NCBI GenBank assembly: GCA_021442155.1
Contig: CM038228.1
Coordinates: 83,147,095-83,211,094, forward strand
Direction of reading: 5' to 3'
From: Cymbidium sinense
Lineage: Eukaryota; Streptophyta; Magnoliopsida; Asparagales; Orchidaceae
DNA length: 64,000 bases
Below are positions 1 to 13,105 of the stretch, one piece after another. Both the position numbers and the translations under genes were made by a program. Positions within the stretch are counted from its first letter, which is position 1, and every line of letters starts with the position of its first letter. The notes beneath the pieces are model-generated. The model saw only the letters and a program-made list of their open reading frames with translations. It made no database searches and was not told the DNA's origin.

Positions 1-2125
1 ATTATCCATTGGATAAATCTCTCCACATGAGAGTAAACCCACTTTTGGGTGGTTAACTCCCCACTTTTTGCTTTTGGCAGCCGCCCAAGACCTAAAATAG
101 ACCCCTACCTATGTGGCTAACCTAGCCCATGGTGGCTAGGTCGGCCATGGACCAAGAGGAAGTGGCTTAACCCACCTCCTCATTGATCGGATGCAAGATG
201 AAGGAGACCACCTCGAGCCACCAACTAGAAACCTTAGCCAACCAAATCGAGCCACCTCAGCCTAGTCATGTCCCCTCCGGCCACCTACGACAATTGAACA
301 ATTGAAAATGGTGGAGCTGATCTTCCAGTCGTCAGGAGGAGGGTATACCCCCCCCCTCTCAATTCTATTCAAACAAGACACTTGAACCCTCAGAGAGCCT
401 TAGTAGCAGAGACAAATTCCCTAAGTGCATTCTCGAGCTCCCTAAGTGTTCACGTCACCGAAAAATGCCAACTAGAGGCGAACAGAGCACTCCCTCAGTC
501 CAATCTTCCTAAAACTCAACCCCACTTCAATTAACTCTTCCTACACATTCACCAAGCTTCGACAAAGTGAAACGAATCATCCCCAGAGCTCCCCGACCAC
601 CGAAAGTACCTCTTAGGCTAACTCCAGTGAGGATTGTGGCGGTGCTTGATCCACAATGAAATCGGCGGGGAGGCAGCACACCACATTCTCAATAGGGATT
701 CATCTCATCCAGGAAAAAGCTACCTCGGTCGGTTAGCCGCCGGTCCGAAGCTCCAACGAGATGATTTTTCTACAAATCAAGATTTTCCAATTTTTTTTGC
801 CTTTTGGAAGTGAATGTTAATTTCATGCGAAATCCATCGTTAGATCTCTTAGGATCTCTCTCCTGAAGGTGTGGGATCAATTTCGGCATCTCACGAGCTC
901 TAGCGAGCTCGGATCGAGCGGGGGAAGGCGGACGATGTCCTTCTTCCATCATGCGAGAGATGATAGATCACATGTCATCCATTCTGCACGATTGGAACGG
1001 ACGATCATGATTAATCTGTTAAAATAATCTCGATTTAATCCCTTAAGAACTACGGGTTTAGATCGGACTACAGGGATGAAATAGCATTCACCACTACATA
1101 TGCGCCGCATCGGACATGTTTAAGTAGCCAATCCATGGCGCCACGTGAAAAGCATGCCACGTCAGCGATCTAGGTGGCACTGATGGGATTAGGCTTAATT
1201 AATGGGTTTTAATCACTAAAACTTTGAAAATTTTAACTAATTGAAGAAAAATCTAAAAATTATAAATAAATACTCATTTTAAAGGTAATTTAGAGGAGAA
1301 TTAATTAAAAATAATTCTAATTAATTTTGAATAATGACTAAGACTTAATTAGGGTTTAATTACATACTTAATTTTCTTAATTAAACTTTAATCACTTGAG
1401 CAATTAATTCTAAACTGAGGGAATCAATTTCATGAGATGACCTTAACCTCCCATAATTTTCTTAGAATTTATTGCTTAAGTAATCAGGGAAATTGACCAT
1501 TCAATCTTTAGTTACTTTCTTAATTTATTTAATTGATCAATTAACCTCCCAAATAGTAAAAATAAATTAACTTAAGCTTATTAATCACCGTCAATAGTGA
1601 ATGGATGAGGAAATGAGATTATGACCTGTTCCCTAATCTCTTTTCTAAACCCATTTTATTTTAAGATGATTAATTTAGATAAAAATTAATTAAGTGATTA
1701 AATTGATTAATTGAGTGGATAAATGAAATCAAATTAGAATACAAATCATATTAAATAATTAACAATAAAGTTAAGGGTTCCTCTTTATGTGTTTAATAAC
1801 ATAAAGACCCTTAAGGAAGTTATGATTAACCCATGAGTGTAGGAAAATCATAAAAATACATAATTAGATTCTTTAATCAAATTAATCTTTGATTATGAGC
1901 CAATTGTATTAGACCTTTAAGAGCATTGCAATTTCATTTTCTCATATGTTCATTTCATTTGTGGCTCATGATTAAATGATTAATCAAATTAAAGAAGCAT
2001 ATGAAAGGGTAATCAAATGATTTGTTTAATATTTTAACTTAATTAATTCATGATATATACTTAATTATCTTGCCTTGAATTAATTAAGATCATGTGGTGT
2101 TTATTTTGAGATATATGTTTGTATA
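1..2125 (-). repeat. Inverted partial copy (I) of the 7.36-kb LTR family, first part
   Basis: Read as its reverse complement, this stretch matches the part of copy A between about 5600 and 7750. Shared landmarks are the GGAGGAGGGTATACCCC stretch near 331-348, the ACGGACGATCATGATTAATC stretch near 999, the variety of CCACGTGG/GCCACGTCA motifs near 1140-1180, and the GATTATGAGCCAATTG block near 1892. The copy runs off the left edge of the window and is interrupted at its right end by copy A. Its continuation is at about 29130-30027. Short ORFs inside, such as one at 770-952, show no coding signature. Confidence 0.7.
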
Positions 2126-5100
2126 TGGGGGACACTACGCAGATCTGAGGGTATACTTATTGAGGTGATTGGGTACGACATTAAGGAATAGTGAACTATC
2201 TCGAAGGATAGAAATCACTATCATATAATGGACCTAATCACCTAATAAGGACTCATAAAGGATGATTGATCTTCAAATATACTAGAGATTTTCTCCTACT
2301 TTACATGGATGAATAAAGCATGATTTATTTAAATCGAGTTCTGAAGTTTCTTATAGGGGTAAGCCCCCATAGTTAATTACATCATAAGGAAAGTAAATTT
2401 CTTAGAAATACTCTTGATTAAAATAGGCAATTGTTGTCTCCAAAGATTTTAAAGATAGAACTATCAATAAATTGATTGTATTTAGAAAATCAAGTGAGAT
2501 AGATCAAAAGGAGTGAGACTTATTATCGAAGCTAAAGGAGATAAGTAGGGAATGCTCATGATACTAGGAAACCTAGTGAGCATTCCAATTTATCAAATGG
2601 TTGGATTTTATATTTTTGAAATTTGAAGAGAATTATTTATTTGAGTTGAATTTTAATTAGATTGTTAGGGCTTATAATCCCACAATACAAGATTATGAAA
2701 ATGCCTACGAGGTGAGGATTTATGCTTGTAGCCCAAGGAGAAATAGTAAACTCGGATCCTAAATCTAGGGAGCTTTAGCGAGGGCCAAAGCATGCCCTAA
2801 ATCTAAGCGAAGATTGGTATATGGTTTACCTCCACAATAGAGGGTAAACCACCCGACTGCTGGACTTATAACCTCATAGAGTGGAATCCAGCTAACTCCT
2901 CCTATGTTTCAAAACTATGTGGTCAAGTCATATGTTCTGCAAGATGGTTAAGTTGTTATTATTTAGAAAGAAACTAAAGTCCTTAAACCCACTCCCTATG
3001 AGACTAGAGCATGAGTGGTATGAATAATGACTTAGTCTAATGCAAATATTTTCTATTTTTATTTAATTTTGACTCTTCATTTTAACAAGGGCCATTGGAT
3101 TTTTATATGTTTAAATGCATGATAAAATGAGTTATGAACCAAACCAAGAGAGAAGAGAGTGAAGCCCTATCAATAAGAGTTGCTCTCATTGGTCAAGCGA
3201 TTCCCATGCGTGCAAGAATGGGGCCCCTCATTTTATAAGAGTGGTAGAAGATACATGTATGATATTAGACATATAACATTCAGCTAAGGGGTTGCTAAAT
3301 CTTTTAATTATCTTCATTTAATATCTAGACTTTAAGTGAGGTTATGAGTTGTTTAAAAATTAATTATGAGTTGTAGTTGGGGTAGAAAGTTTATTTTTCT
3401 CTAAGAGCCTAATCGGGTCTAGGACACACATTAAATCACCATATATGAAGAAAATAGAAGAGACATACCATTCCTATTACATAATTATAAATAAGATATC
3501 AATCAATTCATAAACTCAACGTGAAAGAATAATAGTGCACAATGCGGCAGAAAGAGAAATGGGTAGCCGAGCTCTACCCTTATACAACATAGTATATGAA
3601 AGAATAATTACAAATTATAAGTAAATAAATGCTATGGGAGATCTTCTTATTTTCATATTTCCTTCATTTCTTTATTTGGGTTTGCTTGCTCCAAAGGCAT
3701 CACGGGGCCTCCCAGGACAAAGCCTTCTAGCCTCCGCTCATTCTAATCCCCATAACACTAATCCTAATTCTTAATGCATAATTACATTAAAAATAGGAAA
3801 AAGTAAATCTAACCATACCTACAAAGTAAGTGTTAGCTAAACACACCATACAACCTAAGCAATTATATATAATTTGGATTTAACACCTTACACATGGATA
3901 TCCAAGTCCACCTATCCTAATTTAGATTAATCTTAGGGGTTAAGCAACCTACAAAAGAGAGCATTCATATTTATTTTAAGCTCCCCTTAAGCACAATCTC
4001 ATGCAAAAAATATGATTAGGATAATCACGGCCTAACATACAGTCTACGAGGCATACACCTAACATTCAGTCTACAATAATACATCATCAAATCAAACATA
4101 CATCAAATCATGCATCGCCCTAATATAAGACTAAAAGTGGTGACTTAGTCTAAGGTGTGTGTATTAATGCTTGTGTGGTATACCTTAACTAGGCTTAGTT
4201 ATAATTTTCTAAGTGAAAGAGGATTTAATTTGAAGGATGCTTTCATTTTAAGTGGCTTAATTAATTTGTGAGTTTTACTTAATGTTTTCTTTGTTTCATT
4301 TGGCTTACAATTAACAACTAAGTGTTATAAAGAGAAGAAAAGAGAGGATCACTTTCTTTTATCCCTACCTTAAATCACATCTAAAGCATATTAATTAAAT
4401 GAATTCTCTTTAGTGAATGACTTATCATGTATTTTAATTAACCATAGGTTTAGGTTCATTTTAAATAGACTCATTCAACAAGAAAGATATTTTAACATTA
4501 ATTGGAGTTAATTACTATCACACAACACATGTTAATTCACTTCCTTCCATCATATGTAACATGCATATTATTAAGTCCTAAAACATACCTATACATGCAA
4601 TATATTTTTGGCACACTTAAATGTAAGATGCATAAATGATTTTTTTATAGTGAAAGAGGACTTTCATTCATTAGCTAAGTACACATTCAAATGTATGAAA
4701 GTTCTAAGCAAGTACTTCGCCATTATTTTGCACTAGGGGAGTGAGGTAGGAACCTCCTTGGGGTTACTTAAAGTCATGCATCCCTGGGATGTCCAAACTA
4801 GATATACCCATTATTCTTAAATACATATGGATGTATAAGCAACTATAAGAATAGAAAACCATGCAAAAGTAGAGTTTGATTTATTTAATTTATTTGTCTG
4901 AATGAATTAAAGCTCTATCCAAATTCTAATATCAAAATAAATAAGAATGAAATCAAACGGGTACGTCACCATTATTTTGCACCAGGGAAGTGAGGTAGGA
5001 ACCTCCTTGGGGCTACTTTAAGCCATGCGTCCATGGAATGTCCAGACTAATATACTAACTAATATTCATACTTATGCAAATCAACATGTGAATGAAAGAA

Positions 5101-7835
5101 AGAAACATCACTTCATACACTAAGCTTATATTTACATGCACCTCTTATGTATGTATAACTAATGTCACAACTGTATTATTATTCATCAATAAGCTTTTGA
5201 AAATACATTTGAGATTTAATAGTGATAATAGCCACACATATTTTTAATTAAGTCAAAACATGCAAGTTTGACATAAAGGAAATCACTTATTTTTTTAATT
5301 AATTTATGAAGAAATGAATGCATGAATCAAGTGGCATACAACATTTTAATTTGATTGGAAAGAAATAATGGAACACAAGCATGTGATTTCATTCAATCCA
5401 ACTAATTCCTAAGGACAATCACATTAAATAAGTTTATTTAAAATTAACCAAAGTTTCTTAAAGTCACTTTTTGATTTCATGTTTAACTTGATTTAAGAGA
5501 TGTGAGAAAGGTTTGCTAATCCTAACCCCATTTCTAAAATGTGTGAATTAATTTGATTTTATAAGAAGCAACTAGAAGATTTTTATAGATTGATTAAATT
5601 AAGCATGGATTAAGTTAATTAATTAACCCTTACTTATGTTACCTTAAGATAATTTATTAAATAATTATGAGCTAATATGATATGCAAATAAATTGAGAAA
5701 AGTAAATAACAATGAACCTATGAAATGAAAGGGGCCTAATGCAATTAGCTTATGATCATGAATTAATTAAGCTTAAGGAACTCACTTAATTACTTTTATG
5801 ATTTTCTCAGACATGTGAGCCAACCCAAATTTCATTAGCTCTCTTTAGGTTATTGAACACCTAAAGCTCTACCTAAGAATTAAAATAAAGAAATCAGGTT
5901 TAACTTGATTTGAGTTCCATTAATTAAACCATTAGTCCATTAATTCATCTCTCTTTTAATTAATTTCCAAAGTTAATAATTATCTTTTGAAATGAGATGA
6001 GCTTAAGGGAAAAAGGTAGGGAAAGAGGTCCCCACCTAATCCTATGAGCCATCCATTGAACTTATGCATGATTTGATGTGTTTTTGGATTTTTATTTAGC
6101 TAATTAAGTTTCTAATTAGTTAATTAATTAATAATTAGAACTTTAGTTGAAAAGAGAGGGAAAATCTGAGAAGGAATTAGGATGGAGGCTCCAATCCACT
6201 TCCCTATGTCTCCTTACTATTCAACAGTGATTACGGAGTCCAAATAATTAATTAATTATTATTCATATGCTTAATCACCCCTTAATGAAGTTAAGAGGAT
6301 AAGTAGAGCTTAATCAATCAATTTTCCCAATTAAGCAACTAATAAATTCCAACAAAAATAAGGGAGGCATCGGTCATCTCCCTAAACATCCTCATAAAGT
6401 TTGAGATTAATTGGATGATTAATTAAGGAGTAATTAAACTAATTAAGTTTTTAATTAAATTTTAATTAAGCTTTATTTACTAGTCAAAATCCATTTAAAA
6501 TATTTTTATTAAATTCTTCATTGAAATAATTTTAAAACGAGCCCTCATTTGCATTTGTTAGATTTTTCTACAATTAGTTATGAATTTTAGAAGTTTCAAC
6601 CTTAAAATGGGTTAATTAACCCTAATTAAAGTACTAATCAAGTCGACACCACATGGCTGCTGAAGCGGCTCAATTTCCAAGTGGTGCGATGAGATAGTTT
6701 ATTTAAGTTATCACATCACACGGTTGAGTCAGCCGGTAGCGGACGTGCTTTCGTGACCGTCTGATCTAAGATCGGACGATCATGATTAATCCCATAGTTT
6801 AGAAGGAAATAGTGAGGGATATAAGCGTGATCTAATCACAGCTGTCCATTTTGATCACGCGGAATAGATGGCCCATGATCTTTCTCCTTCATGAGCGACG
6901 AAAGATAGATGTCATCCATCTTTCTTCAGCCGATCTGAGCTCACCAAAGCTTGGATTGCTTCTAAAAGGATCTCACTCCATCAAGGGAAGGAGCGGAACA
7001 CATCCAACGATCAAAATTGCATGACATACAAATTTTCTTTGAAAAATACCAACCATGTTTTCCTAAACCTATAATTTTGAGGAACTACTTCGCCGGAGCT
7101 CAAGATCGATGGTGAGATCAATGGAGTTAGCTTTGCCCAGTTAAGGCGAAGCCCTATTGAGAAGCTTGGGCATTGATTTGAGGTGGATCCCTCGGATGAC
7201 CAATCCACGTGCTTTGGAGCTTCAGTCTTGATCGAACTCGTGATTAAAGTGGATTTGGGGCTCAGGAAATGGCTTCAATAGCTTCGATGACACACGATGA
7301 TGGTGTGTGATAATGAATTTGGGTTTGGTTATGTGGAGGAAGAGAATTGCTTGAAGGATAGATGCCCTATTTTGGCTACTCATGGGAATGGGGAATTCTA
7401 GTGAAGGGAAACTTGGGAAGGCTTGGGGAGGCTTTCTGGGATTTTGAAAACACTCAGGAGCTCAGTGGAAGCGAATTGTTCCAATTTTCATTTGAATTGA
7501 GGGGGTATACTCCTCAATTGGCAGAGGAGGATGGACAGAATGAGCTTGCTTCTTTCGGCCTGCAGGCCGTCATTAGGCTCCAGAGAGATCACACTCAAGT
7601 CCACGTGGCTCGACGTGAGTGGATGAGGTAATGGGAGGCTGCCCAAGGGCTGATGTGCAATGATTTCTTAGCTTGAATACATAGGGTGCTCAGTTTGTAT
7701 GGGAGGTGAGTCAACTCACCACCTATTGGTCCATGGCTGACCTAGGGTGGGTTAGGTGAGCTAGGTAGGTCAGGTGGAGCCTCATTTGAGTGCTTCAAGG
7801 GCTACCATGGTGATAGGCGAGTTGACCTTACTTCT
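2126..7835 (-). mobile_element. 7.36-kb LTR copy A, left part (probable solo LTR)
   Basis: This is a long repeat starting TGGGGGACACTACGCAG and collinear with copies B (30028) and C (38599). Landmarks in order are the GACACYACGYAGATC start, the 'ATCCAGCTAAGGGGTTGC' block near 3279, the TAAGCACAATC block near 3983, the GAGGTAGGAACCTCCTTGG blocks near 4742 and 4991, and the GC-rich block near 6640-6790. The copy is broken at 7835 by the 19.7-kb Tat element and resumes at 27499. Without the insertion, A is about 7.34 kb. The minus strand is assigned from the integrase next to copy C. No 5-bp duplication around A was found. It is called solo because neither side shows a primer binding site or coding remnant of its own. 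Confidence 0.75.
7831..7835. repeat. Target site duplication, left (CTTCT)
   Basis: The five bases CTTCT immediately precede the TG that opens the left LTR. They are identical to the five bases directly after the CA that closes the right LTR (27494-27498). This matches the 5-bp duplication made by LTR-retrotransposon integrases and fixes both ends of the element. Confidence 0.9.
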
Positions 7836-9059
7836 TGTTTGATCCAAAAATTTGCCACCGACCTCTTTTGGAAAATAAAAAGAAAAGAGTTGTTTAAGTG
7901 TCGGTGATAATTTCAGAAGGCAGATGAATAATAGATAAGACACTACCCAGAGATTTCATTCTCATTTGGTGAGAACTTTTTATATCTGGTTCCGAGGTTT
8001 CCTATAAAGCAAGCCTATAGTTAATTATCTCCCAATCGAGAGAGCACTTTTGATTAAGGCTAGTCAATGAATAATTAAAGAACAGTATATAATTGCGGTG
8101 AGTGGAGTTTAGAACTTATGAAATTTATTATTTTAATTTAAAACTTTTGTGGGGAATGATGGCCGATCTAGATCCCATGGTTACGTCATCCGGTGTCGCC
8201 GTCCGGTTAGAAGAGGTAGTCGACAACGATCGAAGGATCCTTGTCACATGGGTTCGTCGTCCAAGGTGTCCTTGTAGACCTAAGGTGGAGTTTGTCTAAG
8301 GGGACAAATATAAGTCAACCTTAGCTAACATAGGGTTTTTTGCCCAACCAAATACATTCTATATTTTACAGCTCAAAGAGCAAAGCCGTTGGGGAACATA
8401 CGGGCTGCGGCCATGACCGTAATTTAGTGGTGTCATATCGCGGCGAACCACCAGGTCAGAGGGCTCAGGTCGTAACCGCTATTTATGTGGTGTCATATCA
8501 CATCAAAACTATGCGGACAGAGGACATGGGCCACGTCCTTACGAGCTTTAGGAATATTTGAGTGTGAAGGTAGTTATGTATTTAATTTGACATTGGCTCT
8601 TTGTGAGCAAAAGTTTTCTTAATTTGTCAAGACAAAGCATTGGAAGGATGGATTGATTTTTTTTTTTTATTTTAAGTTTTAATTTAAATAATTCATTTCA
8701 TTTTATTTATATTTTTATTATTTTCTTTGAATTTTGATCATTTTATGATTAATTTTAGATTTGAATATATGATCATTTATCATTAAAATTTTAATTATAA
8801 TTACCCTTCTCGATCATGGGCTAATATCAATTGATAGAGATACCTCTGTCCAGTTTTTTATAGAGGATCGGGTCTAAATTCATTATCTCAAGAAATATAA
8901 TCCTTCAAAACCTTGTCCACTCTAGTTTGAACATAGAGGATCGGGTTTGAGACTTTTCTTCCTGAGAATTTGAATTTTAGAAGCTATGTCAGTTGATTCA
9001 TATCTTGTATTATATGACAGAATTAGCTTCTCAGATATTATTAATTTAAAATTCTTATA

Positions 9060-9490
9060 ATATCAAATTTTTAGGTTTTGTTAACGGTCCGAAGACCAAA
9101 CCGGGATATGTAGCATCTGTTCTTTTGTATTTGACATGATGATTACTTCAATATACATACAAGTATCTGTTCTTTTAAAATTTGTATGGACATGTAAATG
9201 TCAAGTTGAAATGTAGGTATCAATTTGTAAGTTTAGTTCTTGATATGTCATTTTTAGATTTTGTTAACTGTTGAAGACAAACCGGATGTGTATATATGTC
9301 CTTTTGTATTTGACTAAGTAATTACTTCAACATGCCTGTGATTATCTGTTCTTTTGAAAATTTTGCATGGACATTAAGATGTCTAAGTTGAAGTTTATAT
9401 GTCAAATTTTGATTTTTGAGTTTTGTTAACCCGGACCCGGTCCGAAGACCAAACCAGGAAGTATAGCATCTGTTCTTTCTTTATTTATCT
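9060..9490 (-). repeat. Three ~175-bp tandem units inside the left LTR
   Basis: The block TTTTGTTAAC...CCGAAGACCAAACCGGG, followed by GTAGCATCTGTTCTTTTGTA, recurs near 9075, 9256 and 9420 with spacing of about 165-180 bases. The middle unit is the most degraded. The same three units occur in the right LTR near 22614, 22803 and 22978, so the array predates insertion. Confidence 0.8.
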
Positions 9491-9529
9491 TACATTTGGA
9501 TCACATGCCTTTTTAGATATTTGATTTAT

Positions 9530-9990
9530 TGGATATTTCATTTGGGCCAAAAATGAAGTGAGGAATCTAAAATAGACATAATTATTTGATTGAGAACATG
9601 ATATGCGCTTCATTTGGGCCAAAAATCCCCCTTTTTATGCCACCAATCAGCAAGGGAAAAGAGCTGAAATAAATTATTTTGGAGACTCATTTGATCAATC
9701 ATGAAGTAATGAACCTAAAGTAGACTTAGGCATTTGATTGGAAAAGTGGTAAGCATGTTGTTTGGGCCAAAAATCTCCTATTATGCAACAAATCAGCAAA
9801 GGATAGGGGCTGAAATTGAACACTTTAAGGGCCCATTTGATTAAGTGTAAAGTAATGGATCCAAGATAAACATAGGCCTTTATTTAGAAGCATGATATGA
9901 ATATTGTTTGGGCCAACAATCCCCTTTCTATGCAATAAATCATCAAGGATTATAGGCTAAAATAAATCATTTTTGAGGGCCCATTATACC
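9530..9990 (-). repeat. CATTTGGGCCAAAAAT tandem units inside the left LTR
   Basis: Four degenerate units of about 120-150 bases share TTTGGGCCAAAAATCCCC, a following ATGCNACAAATCAGCAAGG and GGCTGAAAT. They lie near 9540, 9610, 9760 and 9907. The matching array in the right LTR is at about 23094-23530. Confidence 0.75.
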
Positions 9991-10974
9991 ATGATCCATA
10001 GCCCATGTTTCTCTTAATAAGGGGGAGGAGAAGACAAATATATGAGTAGATGTCATATGTCATTTAAAAGAGAAAAGTGGATTAATTAAAATCCACCTCC
10101 TTCCCATGCAAGCTCATGACAAATGGGGCACAAGTATCCATTAAATTTTATTAAGAAGATATGGCAAAAAGAGTTTATTTTTCCTTTAAATCCATTCCTC
10201 CCTTTTTTATGATATTAAGGGAAGTGATAATGATGCACAAGGGCATGCCACATGACCATGCATGTGCATGTGATATGACAAATGGCATGAATTTAGATGA
10301 TTTTCTTGCATGCAACTTATGACAAGCACCATATGTGTATGCCATAAGATAGATGAAAAAGAAGCTATAAATAAGAGAGGATTTACCTCTTATGAAACTT
10401 ACTTTCTATCTTCCTCTTCTCTTTATTACTACTAGTCCAAGTTCTTTCACTCTTGCAAAAGGGTTAAGTTGTGCCACATAGACTTGTAAGTTCCCTTTCT
10501 AACTTGATAATTTTCTTTTTTGATATCTTCATGATATATGTCATGTCATATGGTAGATATTATTTTCTATATCTTTCAAACTTTATGTTTAAGCACATGT
10601 GCAACATATAACATGCAAGCTAAGTAGAGCTTTAAGATAAGCATTAAATAATGCATATCATAATGACCACTTAATAGGATAACTTGTATGATGTAAAAAT
10701 CAATACATAAGCATTCATGTTTAACATAAATAAGCATTGATCAATTCATATACTCATGTTGCATTTGCCACAGAATAGGATAGCTTGCATGTTATAGAAA
10801 TTAAAACATAAGTATCAACTCATGTCACATTTGCCACAGAATAAGATATCTTGCATGATATAGAAATTGAAGTATAAGCATTCACATTTGAGATATAGAA
10901 AATTTTAAGCCAACATGACAACTTAAGCATTTCATCCCTTTCTTTCTATCTTTTTTTTATAAATTTTGGTAGCC

Positions 10975-11400
10975 TCTCGGCGTCATCCCCTCAAAAGGGG
11001 GCTACTTCGAGGGACTAGGTCTTCCCACCATGCCAAGAAAGGCGTGTATGGTAGGTGTCGTGAGACACCACGAAATTTATTTACTACCCGAAAGGCGTGT
11101 ATATGTTAGCACATCATAACATTTTCCCTACCATAGTGGAGAAACATGAGTAGGTACTTATAGTAATAGATTTAAAGCTTGCATTTGTATATAAACATGC
11201 TTAAACATTGCAAAAAAATAAATCTTTCATTCTTTTTTTTTTAAACAAAATTTGTGACCTCCGTCACCCCGTATGGGGGTTCATGAGGCTGGGCAGCCCA
11301 CGCCAAAGAAAGGCGTGTATGTGATAAATACTAAATTTTGTTTGTCCACCACAGAAAGTGTATGGGTTAACATCAGTAACATTTCCTGATGTTGGAGAAA
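10975..11400 (-). repeat. AAGAAAGGCGTGTATGG tandem units inside the left LTR
   Basis: Degenerate units contain a CACCCC..GGGG stem, CCACCACGCCAAGAAAGG, CGTGTATGGGT and GAGACACCAC, followed by ACATTTCCCTACCATG and GGAGAAACATGAGTAGG. Copies start near 10975 and 11240, with a further one near 12140 after the inserted tract. The right LTR has the equivalent at about 24538-25200, where the CCACGCCAAGAAAGGCGTGT form is better preserved. Confidence 0.7.
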
Positions 11401-11522
11401 CATGAGATACTTATAGTAATAAATTTAAAACTTGCATTTGCATAATAAAAAAAAAAAGTTATTTGTATGTATATTTAATTAAGAGCATAATAATCAAAAT
11501 TTAAATCTCACATGTGGGGGTT

Positions 11523-11915
11523 AGAATAATAATGAGGAGCTTGGCGAGCGAACTCTTGTTAGGTGTTATCGTTTGAAATTTTTGTTATGTTTGACTCGTT
11601 TATATATCGAGCTTGAAATATCTGTTCATATTCATTCGCTAAAATAATGAAATGAAGCAGCATGAAACAATAGCTTTTGACAGAGAGATGATTCAACCGC
11701 CAATCTTTTTTAACAAAATTTTAACCACTGAGCCATGCTTGCATTTGCAATATGTAAATATGTTTGTATGTATATATAATCATAATAATAATAAATAAAT
11801 AAATAAATAAATAAATAATAAAAAATAATAATAATAAATAAAAATAATAGTAATAAAATAATAATAATAGTAATAATAATAATAATAATAATAGTAATAA
11901 ATAAAAATAATAGTA

Positions 11916-11950
<35 letters not shown>

Positions 11951-12144
11951 GTAATAAATAATAATAATAATAATAATATATATAATATAATATAATATAA
12001 TTTTTTATTTAGAACAAATCCACACGATCGAACAAATGATTGTTCATGTTCTCATTTATATATCGAGCGAAATGTCTTAGTGTTAGAGTTTAGTTGAGCA
12101 CAAACACGAGCTACATATCGAGAACACAGTTGCTTTTTTGACAG
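11523..12144. mobile_element. ~620-bp insertion present only in the left LTR
   Basis: Compared with the right LTR, the left LTR gains this block between CACATGTGGGGGTT and GTGGGGTTCATG. The repeated GTGGGG(G)TT at the two edges could be an 8-bp target duplication with one change, as in hAT insertions. The interior has CGAGC/GCTCG-type words (GAGCTTGGCGAGCGAAC, TATATCGAGC on both sides) like the hAT-like element at 52.2 kb, plus a (TAA)n tract. Terminal inverted repeats are not clear, so the assignment is tentative. Confidence 0.5.
11780..12000. repeat. (TAA)n / (TAAA)n microsatellite
   Basis: About 220 bases consist almost only of TAA and TAAA words with scattered TAG interruptions, ending in TATAATATAA. 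It lies inside the insertion specific to the left LTR and has no counterpart in the right LTR. Confidence 0.95.
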
Positions 12145-13083
12145 TGGGGTTCATGATTTTCCCACCCAAAGAAAGGCATGTATGGGTGGATGTCATGAGA
12201 CACCGATCGAAATTTTGATAATACTTTCCATTAACAAGATATCAAAATGATAGAAAGCAGAGCAAATGCAAAGAATGAAACCCATAGGAATATCAAGTAG
12301 TATATCAATTCCTTTTCTTTTCTAATTTGGATTTTATTTTTCAGATTTCATTCTAGTCATATGCAAGAGGCAAAACAAATGAAATCCATAAGAGATAGTA
12401 TGTAGTATGACAAAAATCCCTTTGATTAAAATGATTTCATCATGTACCACATTTCTAGACAACAATTCCATAGATTTCCCCTTAGGTAAAACTATGTCTA
12501 GCAAGTGTAGTACTCTTCAAAAGCAAATCTAATTCAATTTTCCCTTAGATAAAAATATTTTTCAGCAAATATCATGCCTTTAGAAAAGCAAATCAATAGG
12601 TTTCTGCAATTCCCTCTTTGATAGAAACAAATTTCAGCAATTCCCCAATTTGTAAACATGATTTAACAATTTCCCCTTTTGTAAACATAAAATTTCAGCA
12701 AAACACACTTGAGATAACAAATTAATAACTTTCCCCTCTCATAGAAATGATTTTAGCTTGGGGAATCAAAGATGTTGCATTGACAAGGAATGGATGAAAT
12801 ATAAATTAGTCACTAGTTTCCATAACCATGAACTCATGAAACCTGAAACCATATCTCTCAATTTGCATAATTTAACTTGATAGAAGCTTTAATCTATCAC
12901 CAAAAAGTCTTCTAATTCTTATATACAACAAATATGTCTTAATCTGCGAAATGAAATACTTGAAGCAAGTGCGACAACAACTAGCTTAGTTTCAACAAAA
13001 TATGTTGCAAGTGCGATAGTAACAAAGTGACAAATCTGATGAGGAAGAAAAGCAAGATGTCACGAGGATAACCCTCATATTTC

Positions 13084-13105
13084 CTCTCTCTCTCTCTCTC
13101 TCTCT
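13084..13105. repeat. (CT)n microsatellite in left LTR
   Basis: This is an uninterrupted run of CT dinucleotides of about 22 bases. The right LTR has a shorter CT run at the matching place near 26117. Confidence 0.9.

Noticed and set aside
7362..7631. An 89-codon ORF in copy A and a 90-codon ORF in copy B (35203-35475)
   Set aside because: The two are not conserved as protein, and copy C has frame breaks in the same place. They are chance ORFs in a less AT-rich part of the LTR.
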